This document shows, one piece after another, positions 44,352-55,130 of a stretch of 64,000 nt of DNA (within the stretch, counting starts at the first letter, position 1; the number at the start of each line of letters is the position of its first letter). Location: NCBI GenBank assembly GCA_963377175.1, contig CAUJNA010003247.1, forward strand, positions 616,001 through 680,000, in the 5' to 3' direction. The notes beneath the pieces were generated by a model that was not told the DNA's origin, searched no databases, and saw only the letters and a program-made list of their open reading frames with translations. This stretch comes from Effrenium voratum (Eukaryota; Sar; Dinophyceae; Suessiales; Symbiodiniaceae). A program made the translations under genes and the position numbers.

Positions 44352-44543
44352 CTCGGGGTGGAGTTGGCCGCCCTTAACGGATTTCCACCACGCAAGTTGC
44401 AGGAAACTCTCCACCCCACACAAAACAGAAAACTAGATTTCCAGCAGCCGAGTTGAAGGGAAACTCACTTTGGGCTGAAAAGGCGATGTTGAAAGCTGTC
44501 GCAACTCAATCTGCCAAAAGCAAACACGTCAGCCACTCTAATC

Positions 44544-44899
44544 TTGACCCCGGATTTAGAGCGACCCCTGTTTATTAATATGGGGTGTCCCTGGTTTTAG
44601 TGGGGATTCAGACCACTTTTGGAGGGGCCCCACCACCATATTAATAAACAGGGGTTTATCAGGGATCCTTACATTATACACCTGAACATTGCAACTTGTA
44701 AATGGTGACTTCCCTCTATTTTTGCGGAATGAAAAAGCCACATGTTTCAAATGGTGGCAAAATGAATTTCTTTTAAGGAGCCCTGGATTAATACACCCCA
44801 GTTTGCTAATATGTGGTGTGCCTGGTTTTAGTGCGAGATTCAAACCACTTTTGGAGGGGCCCCCCCCATAAACAGGGGTCGCTCTGAATCCGTGGTCAA
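44544..44899. mobile_element. Composite inverted-repeat element with a nested MITE
   Basis: A 32-bp terminal inverted repeat (start TTGACCCCGGATTTAGAG; two mismatches to the far end GGTCAA) bounds 356 bp. The two halves each contain a related 'CTGGTTTTAGTG..GATTCA' segment ending AAACAGGGG. A different 126-bp element (44660-44785) sits between them. Related single copies occur at 57075-57180 and 61635-61735. Confidence 0.7.
44660..44785 (+). mobile_element. CAGGGATCC-type MITE, copy 2 (nested)
   Basis: This is 126 bp with ends CAGGGATCC and GGAGCCCTG, which are inverted repeats with one mismatch. It is about 85-90 percent alike by eye to 22496-22620, sharing TATACACCTGAA.ATTGCAAC and TTCAAATGGTGGCAA.ATGAA. 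No coding content. Confidence 0.75.
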
Positions 44900-45418
44900 C
44901 ATGGAAACCTGCGCTCCTCTGGCCTCAAGGCAAGGAAGATCCCTTCCCAAAATTGATCACAGGCCGGACGTACCCCTTCGTTGAAGGGAAAACCGCCAGA
45001 CAACCCCTTGCTCGCCATTTTTTTGGGGGGGGTCCTCAAGTCCACTAAAAAGACAAACCCGTATTGACCGAACTTCGTTTATGCCAAGAACCGAAAGGCA
45101 GAGACGCCCTGTCGAGTCAATCAAATAATAACTGCCGTTCCGCATCCAAATTTTGCTGGGAAGGGACTCCCAATGAGTCTATGGTTTCCATCCCCACTCC
45201 CAGAAAGAACAAATCATATGTACACAAATTTGATGTAATAGTATTACATATATGGCCATGGGTCAAAATCCAAATCGTACCCCCAGTGAACATCAACCAA
45301 TCCCCACTCACCTACCATCCAAAATGGGATCCCATTGATTTTTTAGAACTACAGCCATATAGAGATATCTATCTATCGTTAAACACTCCAAAGCCATGAA
45401 GCGTTTGTGAACGTGAAT

Positions 45419-45450
45419 TGCATCAGCCGGGAATCGAGCCCGGGTCACCT
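45419..45450 (-). pseudogene. tRNA 3'-end-like fragment (T arm and acceptor)
   Basis: On the minus strand GACCCGGGCTCGATTCCCGG followed by CTGATGCA has the form of a T-stem/loop and acceptor strand (Gly-like). No matching 5' acceptor strand (GCATCAG) lies at tRNA distance upstream. It is a fragment, perhaps a SINE-derived box-B remnant, in the intron after the KGLISLPL exon. Confidence 0.45.
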
Positions 45451-45495
45451 GTTTGGGGCCTCTGTCTCCCTTCGGCCCAGTCTGGGGCTGTGGGC

Positions 45496-45526
45496 TCTTT
45501 AACGGCAGCGAGATGAGGCCTTTCAC
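45496..45526 (-). CDS. PDE exon: GAF segment VKGLISLPLKS
   Basis: This 31-nt exon corresponds to the GAF 'tknlLcvPik' strand. It begins at CGAG|GTG in phase 0 and ends at AAAGA|GC in phase 1; the split Ser codon is completed by the next exon (S-TMNHEKTIGVIQ). A tRNA-like fragment lies just downstream, inside the next intron. Confidence 0.72.
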
Positions 45527-46662
45527 CTCGGGCGACGAACTGGAAACTTCGCACCAGGGTCCTGGATTTTGGCTTCGGTGCCAATGTCAAAACCACTTGG
45601 CCATGGGTCAAAACCCATAAGTACAACCAGTGAACATCCCAACCCCCACTAAAATAGGCTCTAACCATAATGGTTTTGACCACCACAACCACCTTGTTTT
45701 GAGACCCCTAAGGCAAGTACGGAGACCCCCAGATTCTGCATACCAAGCCCCAGGGCCCTTAAGCCAAAACCGTTCCAGCTTCCCTCGGAGCGAGTCGAAT
45801 CGATAAGTCCCGTGTTTCCCCTCAACGAAAGCCAGGGCTTCAAATCCAAATCCAAACCACCAGTAAGAACCGCCCTGATGGGTGACCTGATGGATGGTGC
45901 ACGGAGAATCAACGCCGGATTTCGGACCGGACTTTTTGGAGGCAGGGAACTTCAAGGAACACCCCCTTCCCAAAAACTTGAAAGCAACAGAGTCATTATC
46001 CTTGGTATCGTCAATGCCCTTCTTAAATCAGGGAAACTTTGCAAACTCCCCCTATGGTTTGTGGTTGGTGTACTTGCAATATTAAAGGCACCCGCCGTGC
46101 TCTTTGACGAAGGTTTCCTGAAGAAATGGCGCGGAGTCCAAGGCTTGAGTCCGCTTGCGTTCGCGAAGCAATCGGTTCTCTGTGGTTTGCTTTTGGTCAT
46201 TCAACAACCAAAAAGGGGTCCCCAGTTTGAGAAGAGATGTGTCTCACAATGGAGGGGACGTGTTTCCCCTTCAACTTCTTCTGCATTTCAAGAGAAGGGA
46301 ATGACCCCTAAAAACCATCCCTTGTGGTCTAAGGGAACTGTTTTTTTCCCTACCCTGAAGGGTCCTTCCTTACTGAGAACCAGCAAGCCTTCGGCGTGAT
46401 CAGCGCATCTCCATGTGAAAAAAAGGGGGCACCTCTTCTTTCAACTTTTAACCCCCCCATTTAGCAACAAGAACCAGGGTTCCCCGTCCAAATCCAAATC
46501 CAAACCACTGAGACAGCTGATACCAGGTCTAGTTCTTCAGTGCCCCTTCCCACTGCTTGGGTGGCTTCTCCAAAGCTCCGGAGGAGTCTCTGGACGACTC
46601 GGACCGCTTTTCAAAATTGGATGGCTTCGGAGCCCGAAAGAATCGAAGAGATCATGGCCATA

Positions 46663-46772
46663 GGTGTCCTCTTGGGGCAAATAGATGGTTTTTTTTCTGG
46701 TAGATGATGAAACCACCAGGCAAACCAGGAATCGCCATCTATTGTTCGACCAAAACAACCACAAAGGACACC
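46663..46772. mobile_element. MITE, GGTGTCC family, copy
   Basis: About 110 bp; left GGTGTCCTCTTGGGGCAAAT, right AAAGGACACCC. The middle CCAGGAATCGCCATCTAT matches the 17-kb copy closely (CCAGGAATCGCCTTCTAT). Confidence 0.75.
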
Positions 46773-46863
46773 CATGAACATGGCTGTCCCTTTTCAGCCA
46801 ACCTGAAAAGGTACCTTCGCCTACAAACAACTCGCACCCATCTTGAGAACTATGGCCCCTGGC

Positions 46864-46919
46864 CACATAGCCGGTCTTCTTCTCGATCTCCGGGTCAAAG
46901 GCGGGATGGCTGTGCGCAT
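46864..46919 (-). CDS. PDE exon: GAF segment DAHSHPAFDPEIEKKTGYV
   Basis: This 56-nt exon encodes the GAF segment known in relatives as 'DaY.dprFn.e.D..tGy.t', here read as DAHSHPAFDPEIEKKTGYV. It starts after GGGCAG in phase 1 and ends in phase 0 at GTG|GC. The lysine-threonine-glycine-tyrosine stretch is the strongest marker. Confidence 0.9.
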
Positions 46920-47277
46920 CTGCCCGGAAACCCCCCCCCCCCCCCGTGCCATGTACGAGGTTTGCCTCTAACCGGCCCGGTGTTGGCCCACGGATTCACG
47001 CTGCATCCAGGGACTCCCAAGCTGTGCCCCCCCCCCCGCCCCCCAACACTCCCAAGCGCGTCCAACGAATGAGTACATGAATACATGAGTGTTGACCGTA
47101 GTTGCCATACGACTTTTGAGACCTGCGTACCCTGTGGAGGGGATGGCATACATGAACAGCGTCGTCTCCTTATGTGAGGCTTGGCGAAAAAACAACAAAA
47201 CATGTCGCGCGCGAATTCCAAATTGTCCCCCTCACGGAGTTTGAAGGCGCCGAATCGATCATTCAGAGAACCTACGT

Positions 47278-47382
47278 TTGGGTGTTGCTTTTAAGGATAT
47301 CCCTGTTTCGAGTGGTGTTAAAGGAAAGCCGCAAGGAACGCCACCATTTTAGGGGATCCCCTAAAAAATCAGGATACACTTA
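47278..47382. mobile_element. MITE, GGGTGT family, copy
   Basis: Left TGGGTGTTGCTTTTAAGGAT, right CCTAAAAAATCAGGATACAC. Inner CGCAAGGAACGCCACCATTT is the reverse-strand form of the family phrase. Ends are imperfect. Confidence 0.5.
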
Positions 47383-48597
47383 TTTGGGTTTTTCTTGCCG
47401 CTCCGGAGTCGGCAGTGGGGAAGGATTGGTTTCAAGGCGCTTGAGTGGGGCCATGTCCGTTATCCTGTGTATTTTGTCGCGAACTTCTGTGGATTGGCAA
47501 CCAAACTTCTTTGCCACTAAAATGGTCCAGCTTCCCAACACCTGACTAAAGTCTGAAACGCAACTCAGGAAGTTAGAGAAAGACGCGCGGCTCTGGACTG
47601 CTCTGAACCGAATGCCACGTGCCCAAGGTTCTACTTCTGGACCTGAAAAGGTTTCAGGGTTCCATGTTCTTGCTTGGTTCCATGTACCCCGTTGTTCGGG
47701 AGGTTCAGGTTTCCTGTTTGGGTAAGATACCCTGAACATCAGAGAAGAAAGCCCAACAACATCCATGCCAGATGCAAGGAGAGGACTCTTCTGGGATCGG
47801 CTTCCTTTCCATTCCCGAGCTGTCAAATTTAGAACTATTTGCTCCTTTCTTCTTTTTCGGATCCATTCAGCACCAAAAAAAAACAGACAAGCTGAAGTTG
47901 GATACCAAAACGCTTTGGGCAAGTCACTCAAATGCCACATCCTCTCGAAGCCACTAGCAGCTCTAATCAAACGGCGGAAGCGGCTGGGCATAGGTGTCCT
48001 GGTATAGATGGGTGCTTCCCTAAGTGGGTCCAGTGCAACCCATCTGTTCGGACGTGTCTTTGTTTGGTGTACCCCTTGGCTGTGGTTGCAGAGTAACCAA
48101 TGGAAGCCACCCAACTTGGGGGGGGGGGGGTGGCCGCCTGGCCCTATCTTGAGACCTCATTCCTATGCCCGCGAACTGATGAAAAGCACAGCCCGTTCCT
48201 TCTCCCTTCAGTTTCTGGGACTGCGTGGTCGGGTTTGCAACCAACAAACTTTTCCGCAAGGCCTTGGAATAGGCTTGCCCTTTCCAACCTTCCCCAAAAT
48301 TGGATTACTGGTGAAACGGTGCTTTTGCCAAGTCTTCGGTTACGAACCGGACTGAAGCCATGGTTGCATGTCTTCGCTGCGACACGTTCATATGTGTCTT
48401 TTTGTTGAGGGTACCCCACCATTTTGGGCGATTTTCAATAAAAGCAACACCAAGAAGAAACCACGCTTCCATGTTTGAGGAAGGTTTCCGGGTGTCCCAA
48501 TTTGTTTGCTTTTTTTCCGCCACCTTTGCTTAACACGGCTGGCTTCGGGTTTTCTGCCCTTGGCTTAAAGGCGAAACCGGGCGCCGAAGGCTTGGGC

Positions 48598-48673
48598 CTT
48601 GGAGGTTCACCAGCTTCCCCTCCGTGGCCACCATCCCCACGATGCCCTTGTCCCAGGGCATGTTGAAGGGCAT
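48598..48673 (-). CDS. PDE exon: GAF core (DKGIVGMVATEG)
   Basis: This 76-nt exon encodes MPFNMPWDKGIVGMVATEGK and then LVNLQ. The 'i.dkGivG.va..g..vni.d' segment is diagnostic of GAF domains. It ends at CAAG|GC in phase 1, so that the Asp of the next exon (DAHSHP) is completed across the junction. The acceptor is TGAG|A. Confidence 0.9.
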
Positions 48674-49850
48674 CTCAGCGAAACGAAGCGAAACCGAGGC
48701 GCCGAGGCGCCGGTTCCCAAGAAGCGCGCGGCCGTTTAAAAGCCGGCGATGCGAGCGCGCCGTTTGTTTTCTCCTTTTTTTTTGCGAACCGCGAGCGCGA
48801 AAGGTGTTTGATGTTGGCCCAAAGGAAAGAAGAGGAAGAAAATAGAACGAGGCGGCGCGGCTGTTTTTTTCCGGCTCAGATGAGTCATAAATCAAGACCC
48901 GGAGTTGAAAAAGGGCTGTAGCTCAAAAATATAAACAATATAGACCAGAATGGCATTGGCAAATGGAACCAAACACTAAACCCTGCGGTTTGCCCTAGCT
49001 CTTTCATTTTGAGCCACACCCAAATGATGACAGAAGAATGTAAAGAATTGCAGCGGCACATATCCGCACCCATTTGTGGCTGGTCCCTTATGACTCGCTT
49101 CGTCTCAGATGGGAAAGGGGCACCAAGAATCCTGAAGATCCCAAGCATGGGGGATGTACTAGCCAAAGGACAAGGAGCGGAAAATGGAGTCGCATCATAT
49201 TGTTATTTGAATCCATGATGCTTCATTGGGAGAGAAACACCCAATCATCTATCTTGAGAGGAGGATGCTTTTCCTTCAGACTTAATTATCGCACGGGGAA
49301 AGATGAGATTAGGCCCCAACTAGAGCGGCGATCATGCCCAACGGTGTCCTGGCAAGTGGAAGGTTGATACAAGTCTGGCGATTCGTATGCCTGCAGCCTT
49401 CCAGCTGCAGGCCAAATTCCCAGCCCTTGAAAGTCTGGGCTGATGCCACCAGGCTTCATGTGAGACAAACACAAGAACAATCGAGAAACAAACAGCACAA
49501 CAACACAAAGCCTGAAGACGGCACACCCAAACCAGGCACACAAAAACACATTCAACACAACATGGAACACCCATGGAACATCCATGGAACACCCATGGAA
49601 AAATCATGGAAAACCATGTAAAACCGATGGGCAACTTCTGAAAACCAATAAAGGCCTTGGAAAATCAAACCACACCCATGGAAAGCCATTGACCACCTAT
49701 GTCAAACCAATGAAAACCCGTGAAAAAGCCCACAGAAACCCCATGGACAACCCATGGACCGCCCATGAAACATTTATGGCTGGAGCACCCACCAGGCACG
49801 GCGAATCGGATCGAATCGGATCGGATAGGATCAGATCTGGGGATCCGGGC

Positions 49851-49933
49851 CATGTCCAAAGACCCCACGCACCAAACCTCCCGGCGCATGTCGTCCACGA
49901 AGAAGATGGAGCACCGGTCCGCATTCAAAATGC
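49851..49933 (-). CDS. PDE exon: GAF strand 1 (RCSIFFVDD)
   Basis: This 83-nt exon encodes LNADRCSIFFVDDMRREVW and then CVGSLDM. The pattern 'AdRcSlFlvD' is the classic start of PDE-type GAF domains. It begins at AG|GC in phase 1 and ends in phase 0 at an ATG|GC donor. It is one of the clearest exons in the window. Confidence 0.88.
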
Positions 49934-50651
49934 CTCAGGGTCTGTTTGGGGGGTGGTCTATTTGGGGAGGTGAGGAGGAGGGGAAGGGGGTGGTGCCGAG
50001 GAGGAGCATGTCTCCCTACAATTAGAAACTCGAAACAATTTGGCTTCAGCCCATGAGCTAAAAAGAAGGCGCAGTTTTTTGGGCTGATTCGCAACCCAGC
50101 GGATCCATTTGCCTGTATAGGTAACAAAGGGAACCAAAGGGAAATAGCTGGTTAGCTACTGTATGGGTAACTGGGATCCACTGTGTGGTTTAGGGCGGTG
50201 TACCTTCTTTCCCTGCCAGCGGTCGACTTGAGAAGTGAAAAGGACTGATACAGCTACCCACAAGTTCGATTTGGTTTCAACTTGGGGGTTTTGGGGTTGG
50301 ATTCGTTGCAATTTTGGATCTCTCCGCTCCAGGGATAAGGGATAGGAGAAGGGGTAGAAAAAGGGGGCGCCAACAAAGTGAAGTTTCGAGCCTCTGGGAT
50401 CGTCTGACAGTGAGCTACGAGTCACATTTACCCCAAACATTTGAGGGAACATTTGATTCGTTTACTTGGTTGACGCTGGAAGGGGAGAGCAAAAACTTAA
50501 ATTTGAGCAGTTAAGTGAGGATTTTCGGCTACACCACAATAAGCAAAACCGTAAAATGTGTCCCAACAACAACCATGTTTAGTGGCCAAAATGCGTCCAA
50601 GGGAAATTCTTACAAAGCTCATTTGTCGCAACTTTTCTCCGTCCAAGGGAC

Positions 50652-50684
50652 GCATCACCTCGTCGATGATGGTGCGAACATAGA
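50652..50684 (-). CDS. PDE exon: start of GAF domain
   Basis: This 33-nt exon reads YVRTIIDEVM and ends in a GT donor at phase 1. Joined to the next exon it gives IIDEVMRILNADRCSIF, the first helix and strand of a GAF domain. The acceptor is CCAG|T. Its strength comes from the join; alone it is too short to recognise. Confidence 0.75.
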
Positions 50685-52555
50685 CTGGCAGGCTAGTGTT
50701 CGGAGAGGAAAGGACATTCCTGAGCCGAGATTCCCGGGGTTTACATTCGGGCGCGCGCGTTTCTTTTTCCTTGGGATAGCTTTTTGAGGTTGGCTAAAAG
50801 GGAAACGACTGATTTTGAGACCCCATTTTGACACTTTTGGCGTTAGGAACAAGGCCTTCGCTCACCTTGCAAAGCCAGTCAGTGCAAAGTGGGCAATGAC
50901 TCTATGACTCTATGTCTGATTTTTGGGTAGACTTAAAAAGCAGCGGATTCTGCAAATGGGTGCATCTGTTCTTGAGGGTACCCCCTTTTTGGGTGGGTTT
51001 AAAGGGACACCAAAAGCAGGACCGTGCGCCATTTTGGGTGGGTCCTCTTGTGATACAAAGCTTCGAATTCCGATCCCTCTTTATCCCTTGACAGGAACCC
51101 AAAATTCAAAATATCCTTTGCTTACAAGGGGAGCCGCCTTTGATTCGCGCGGTTGTCCAGATGAATCCAAATTTAGCTACTGAAAGCAAATAAATTCGGA
51201 TTCTTAAACTTAGCTGTTGGAGTGTTGATCGTTATAGCCGAAAGTTTAATACGGTTGTCCCCCAATTTCAACCTTATTTGAGCTCGTCGCCCACATTTGC
51301 CAACACATTCCAAACGACCTCTTTGCCCAAGAAACCAAGCACCTTGAGAAGTATAGACTCGTATATCAGTGAGCATAGTGGCACTCAGCCCAGCTTCCCG
51401 GAGTCGGTACATTGGGCCTCTTTGCCAGGTGCTTGAAATCGTGGGGCTTGCCTGTGTCTCCCCTTGAAAATCAAACAAGAAGAGGAGTCCACGATTCTAG
51501 GCAATCACTGGCTTTGTCAACATTGTGGGATTCTCTGCCTCTGATTGCCCTCCAAACCACCCCCAAGTACCCTCAAAAACGCGCAAGCAGGCTTGCCTGT
51601 TAAGGGATGCTGGGAGCTCTGAACCTCCGCCAAGACGCAGAAAAGCCACAGCGGGCCGGAAAGTTTGAATCTTCTCACTGCCAGTGGTCCACTCCAGCCA
51701 GTTGCCTTACACAGCTGCGATGTGTTTTTTTGGGTGGGGCGGTTGGCTCCCCTACTCTGATGCCTCTGGGTCGACGCCGGAAAGATAGAACCCGTTCCTT
51801 TGCGGGGGGGTGTTTCCCTCAAGTCTGAACCGGCACCACGGGTGGTCCCCTGATTCCCAGCACCAAAACAGGGTTTGGCAGAGAGCAATCGGCACAAAAA
51901 ACATCGCTGGGAACCTGCTGGTGCCAACCAATGTTGACATAGGTTCAAGATGCTGTGTTGATTCTCCCTGCGCCCCCCATATTATGAAGGACACCCCAGT
52001 TTGCAATGCCCCTCTTGTACTCTTGGGTCAATAAGGGGCAAACCAATTCCCTACACAACGTCCATTTGACAAATGAACTCCTTGCCAGCAAAGGAAAACC
52101 AAAAGAACACCTTCCCTCCAAAACCCACCAGGCAAAACCAGCCAGAAGCGACCCAAACGACCTTGGCTTTTGATACATGGAGATAAGGTGAATGTATTGA
52201 CCTTACCTCCTATTTCGCTCCACCAAACTGGAAGCTGGTGAGGCTTTTTTTGGAGGCTCGGTACCCCGTCTTTTTTATTTCCCTTTTTTTCAGGTACAGG
52301 GATGCCAAAAGAGAAACCCTTGAGCCAAATTTGTTGGGTCCTATAAACAAACCGAGGTGCCTCATGTGTAACGGTTGCTTTTTTAGAGGGCAACCACCAT
52401 GGACACCCATTTTGGTCCAATTCCTTTCTTCTTCTTTTAAGCCACACCGGCCAGGTGGGTTTGTTTCTTTCAAGGGGTCAACCACCGTGGACATTGGATA
52501 TTACCCATTTCTGTGGGCTCCAACTCCGAGGTTTTTGGGCACCCCCAGTTCTGGC

Positions 52556-52621
52556 CGCAGGTGCGGAAGGGCATCGAGGGCCAGCCGGAGCCGGATTTCG
52601 GCTCGTCATTGGAGTGGTAGC
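52556..52621 (-). CDS. Candidate exon upstream of the GAF domain
   Basis: A 66-nt open island lies between an AG|GC acceptor and a G|GC donor. It reads YHSNDEPKSGSGW followed by PSMPFRTC, a low-complexity linker-like peptide. Its end phase (1) matches the start phase of the exon at 50684, which supports it. The opposite strand is also open here, so the call is moderate. Confidence 0.45.
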
Positions 52622-53757
52622 CTCAGGATATACGACGCGAACCGACGCGAACCGATTCGGTCCGATGGCCGTCCGAAACCAAGACAGTCAGGTCACCCCA
52701 AGCTGCTTTTGGTGGAAGGCGAATTGGGACTGCAACCCTTCAACTGACACAGTTTGGGGAGGGCTGTCCTGAAGATTGGATCACCCCGAACAAAGTTAAA
52801 TGTTGGAAGAACTGGAAACCCTGAAACCTCGGAACTAAAGCAATGGGAGTTGAACCCAAATCTGGCTTAAAGAAACCCACAAGCGTGACAGGGTAACCCA
52901 AAAATGGAAACTGAAACCTGCGGCCTGGTCGAATTTTGACAGAACCTCCGGTACGCTCCAATCCGGGCTCCCTCTGAGAAATGGACAAACCGCCTCTTGA
53001 CTGGCGGGGATTCCCTCAGTTAACCCCCAAAAGTGGATGCCGAGTACGCAAGCCTTCGTCATGCTCGTTTTACCCCACGGTCTTTGCCCGGAATCGGGGT
53101 TTTCCCTTGGTTTTGCAGGGGAGGTGTTCATATGATGAGGACATTTTTTGTGAATCAGCAGCGGTTCATAAACTCGTTCCCAAGAAGGAGCTCAGCCACG
53201 ACCAACATTTGCTCCTAACCTGACATCAATGATGACTTCATTCATGTCTCAAATGGTTGATTTGGCCGGTTGGTGGGAAGCACACAGACAGCTATTTGCC
53301 CGGACTTGCACTCGCAAAACGCGAATTTCAAATGAAGGAACTTAGAGCCAAAAGGCATGAAACTCTTGAAAAATGAGAGGTTCAAGGTCCAACCAAGCAC
53401 AGAACCCACAGGTGAAGTATCAAGGAATATTTGCCATCTGGTAAGAACATATGCGGTGGGCCCGTTCACCCGAGCCTCTGCCGATCTAAGCCCGGAAACA
53501 ACCTCATCCGCTTGTGATTTCTTGAAATCAAAACACTTTCGACACACAGCTTATTTTGGTTTCCCGGCATAGGGGGATGCTTTTGAGTACCCCAGAAAAT
53601 GGGCTTCCTGTTGGTCCCTGTATCCCACCCTTTGCTGCCTTTTGCATAAACATGGAACCACAAGGGGCCCAAGGAATATGGTCTGCTAACCGGTTCCTGT
53701 GGTTCCGTTGGGAGGCTACCCACGGGACCACCGAGATCCAACCGTTTCGCGTGGCTC

Positions 53758-53812
53758 CGTCTTCCGAGGGGCTCTCCTTGGTCTCTGTGCGCAGCGCACC
53801 GCTGGCGCTGCT
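53758..53812 (-). CDS. Candidate N-terminal exon of the PDE gene
   Basis: The minus strand reads a Ser/Gly/Glu-rich peptide ending ETKESPSEDG, in a GC-rich island unlike the surrounding intron DNA. If it ends in phase 1 at a GA donor, it joins the next candidate exon (52.6 kb) to give SEDG-YHSNDE. An upstream ATG in the same frame lies at 53826-53828, so this could be near the protein start. The 5' boundary is unfixed and no domain is recognised. Confidence 0.4.
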
Positions 53813-54542
53813 GGCACCGGAACCCATTGCGTGACAAGTCGCGGGGACTGCCGGCTTTACGCGGGGAAAAATTGAAAAAGGGTTTCAGAACATGGAAAAA
53901 TTGGAAAAGGGGAAAATGGGAAAATTGGATCCAGAAAAGCTTTGGCGACACGTTCTCCAGGCGAATGTCGCACCTTTCAAGGAGCCGCTCTCACGGACGG
54001 GGATGGCTTCCATTCGGGGCTCAATACAAACACCACGCTTGAGCCACGGGTTCCGGGCACTTCCCCTCGGCTTGGGCCCTTGAAGTTCCAAGTCTCGCAA
54101 AATCGCGCCGGAGAACGCCGCGTTAAGGCCACTGGTTGCAGCCGAAAACCGGGTCGCAACAAAAAGCCGAAAGCGTTCCCTCCCCATAACCATCGATGTC
54201 TGTAGCTTCTTATGCTTCGTTCAGCAAAAGGGCCTGTAAACCACCTCATAAAACCCCCATGGGTGGGACACCGCCCATGATTTGTTTTTTGGCACCCTTT
54301 TTTCAGGGCGAGCTTTTAGCTTTGTCGGTCCCATGGTGCAAAGTCCCAGGTGCCCCCGAGGCTTCAGCAGCAGACCTAAAGGCCGTCGGCCAGTTCTCTC
54401 CAACCGTGACATGGGAACTGAAAACCGGTATGTTGTGCATCTAATTCTTATCTGATTGTCTTAAACGACTTTTCATAGTGCAATTACCCACCAAACATAT
54501 GTGTCGCCCACAAGGTCTTATTATGCTGTATGATCGTGTTGA

Positions 54543-54760
54543 CAGGTTTAGGGTTCTTAGGTTTAAGGTTTTCAGGGCTTAGGTTTATGTTTTTTAGGGT
54601 TTAGGTTTAGGGTTGTTAGGGCTTAGCTGAGGGTTTTTAGCGTTTAGGTTTAAGGTTTTCAGGGTTTTTAGGGTCATTTTTGGGTTTGGGTTTAAGGTTT
54701 TTAGGTTTAGGGTTTTGAGGGTTTTTAGGGTTTAGGTGTAGGGTTTAGGGTTTAGGCTTG
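54543..54760 (+). repeat. Interstitial telomere-like repeat block
   Basis: Degenerate units of TTTAGGG/TTTAGGTTTAGGG type over about 215 bp, ending with three near-perfect TTTAGGG-like units (54725-54755). TTTAGGG is the telomere repeat reported for dinoflagellates and plants. It is internal here, so it marks a relic insertion, repaired break or old fusion. Confidence 0.8.
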
Positions 54761-55130
54761 CTTGGAGCTGGCTGTCCGGTGCATCCGAGGCTGGCTTCTG
54801 GGGTGGGGCCCGGGGGACTCGGAAGTGCGCTTTCGCCGCGCCCGCCACCGCTTTTTGGGAGGTCTCGGGGACCCGGAAGCCCGGGCGGCCGCGGGCAACA
54901 CATACGTTTTGGCCGTGCAATTTACATCCCCAGAGTCCAAAGCGAGCTTCTTTTGAGGCGGAACGGCACAGTTCTGCTGCTTTTTGCCTTGACCCCTGCG
55001 CTTACCCCCCGCCAGCCAGAGGTCATTTCCCATCCACGAGCCCTCTGAACAATTTGCCGCTCGGTGCCCAGCTGCGGCCCCCAGAGTCGAATACCAAAAC
55101 ATGGGAAGGTTGACCTCAAAACAGGCGCCA

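Larger units (their letters stand above)
45527..52555. other. PDE introns between 45.5 and 52.6 kb
   Basis: Long stretches between the GAF exons hold MITE copies (46291, 46663, 47278), C-runs at 46930 and 47027, a G-run at 48118, and at 49561-49620 a local tandem of CATGGAACACC-like units. No further exon seen. Confidence 0.55.
6055..53812 (-). other. Split gene: GAF-domain cyclic-nucleotide phosphodiesterase (about 28 small exons)
   Basis: This is a gene-level entry; exons are listed separately. The predicted enzyme hydrolyses cAMP and/or cGMP to the 5'-monophosphate, with one N-terminal GAF domain that in this family binds cyclic nucleotide or mediates dimerisation. The order along the minus strand is GAF (50.7-43.7 kb), linker, PDEase I catalytic domain (36.5-13.0 kb). 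I see exons of 25-83 nt and introns of about 0.6-5.5 kb, one of about 7 kb before the doubtful last exon. Neighbouring exons join in phase into the family consensus at most junctions. Donors read as about fourteen GC, four GT and two GA, with AG acceptors mostly followed by G, which is known for dinoflagellates. No start codon, spliced-leader site, stop or polyA site was fixed. One catalytic exon is missing between 17.7 and 15.3 kb. Substrate choice cannot be told. The overall gene call is firm; the extreme 5' and 3' limits are not. Confidence 0.88.

Noticed and set aside
47380..48114. 244-codon minus-strand frame
   Set aside because: Within a GAF-region intron, no motif, and contains pieces of repeat families.
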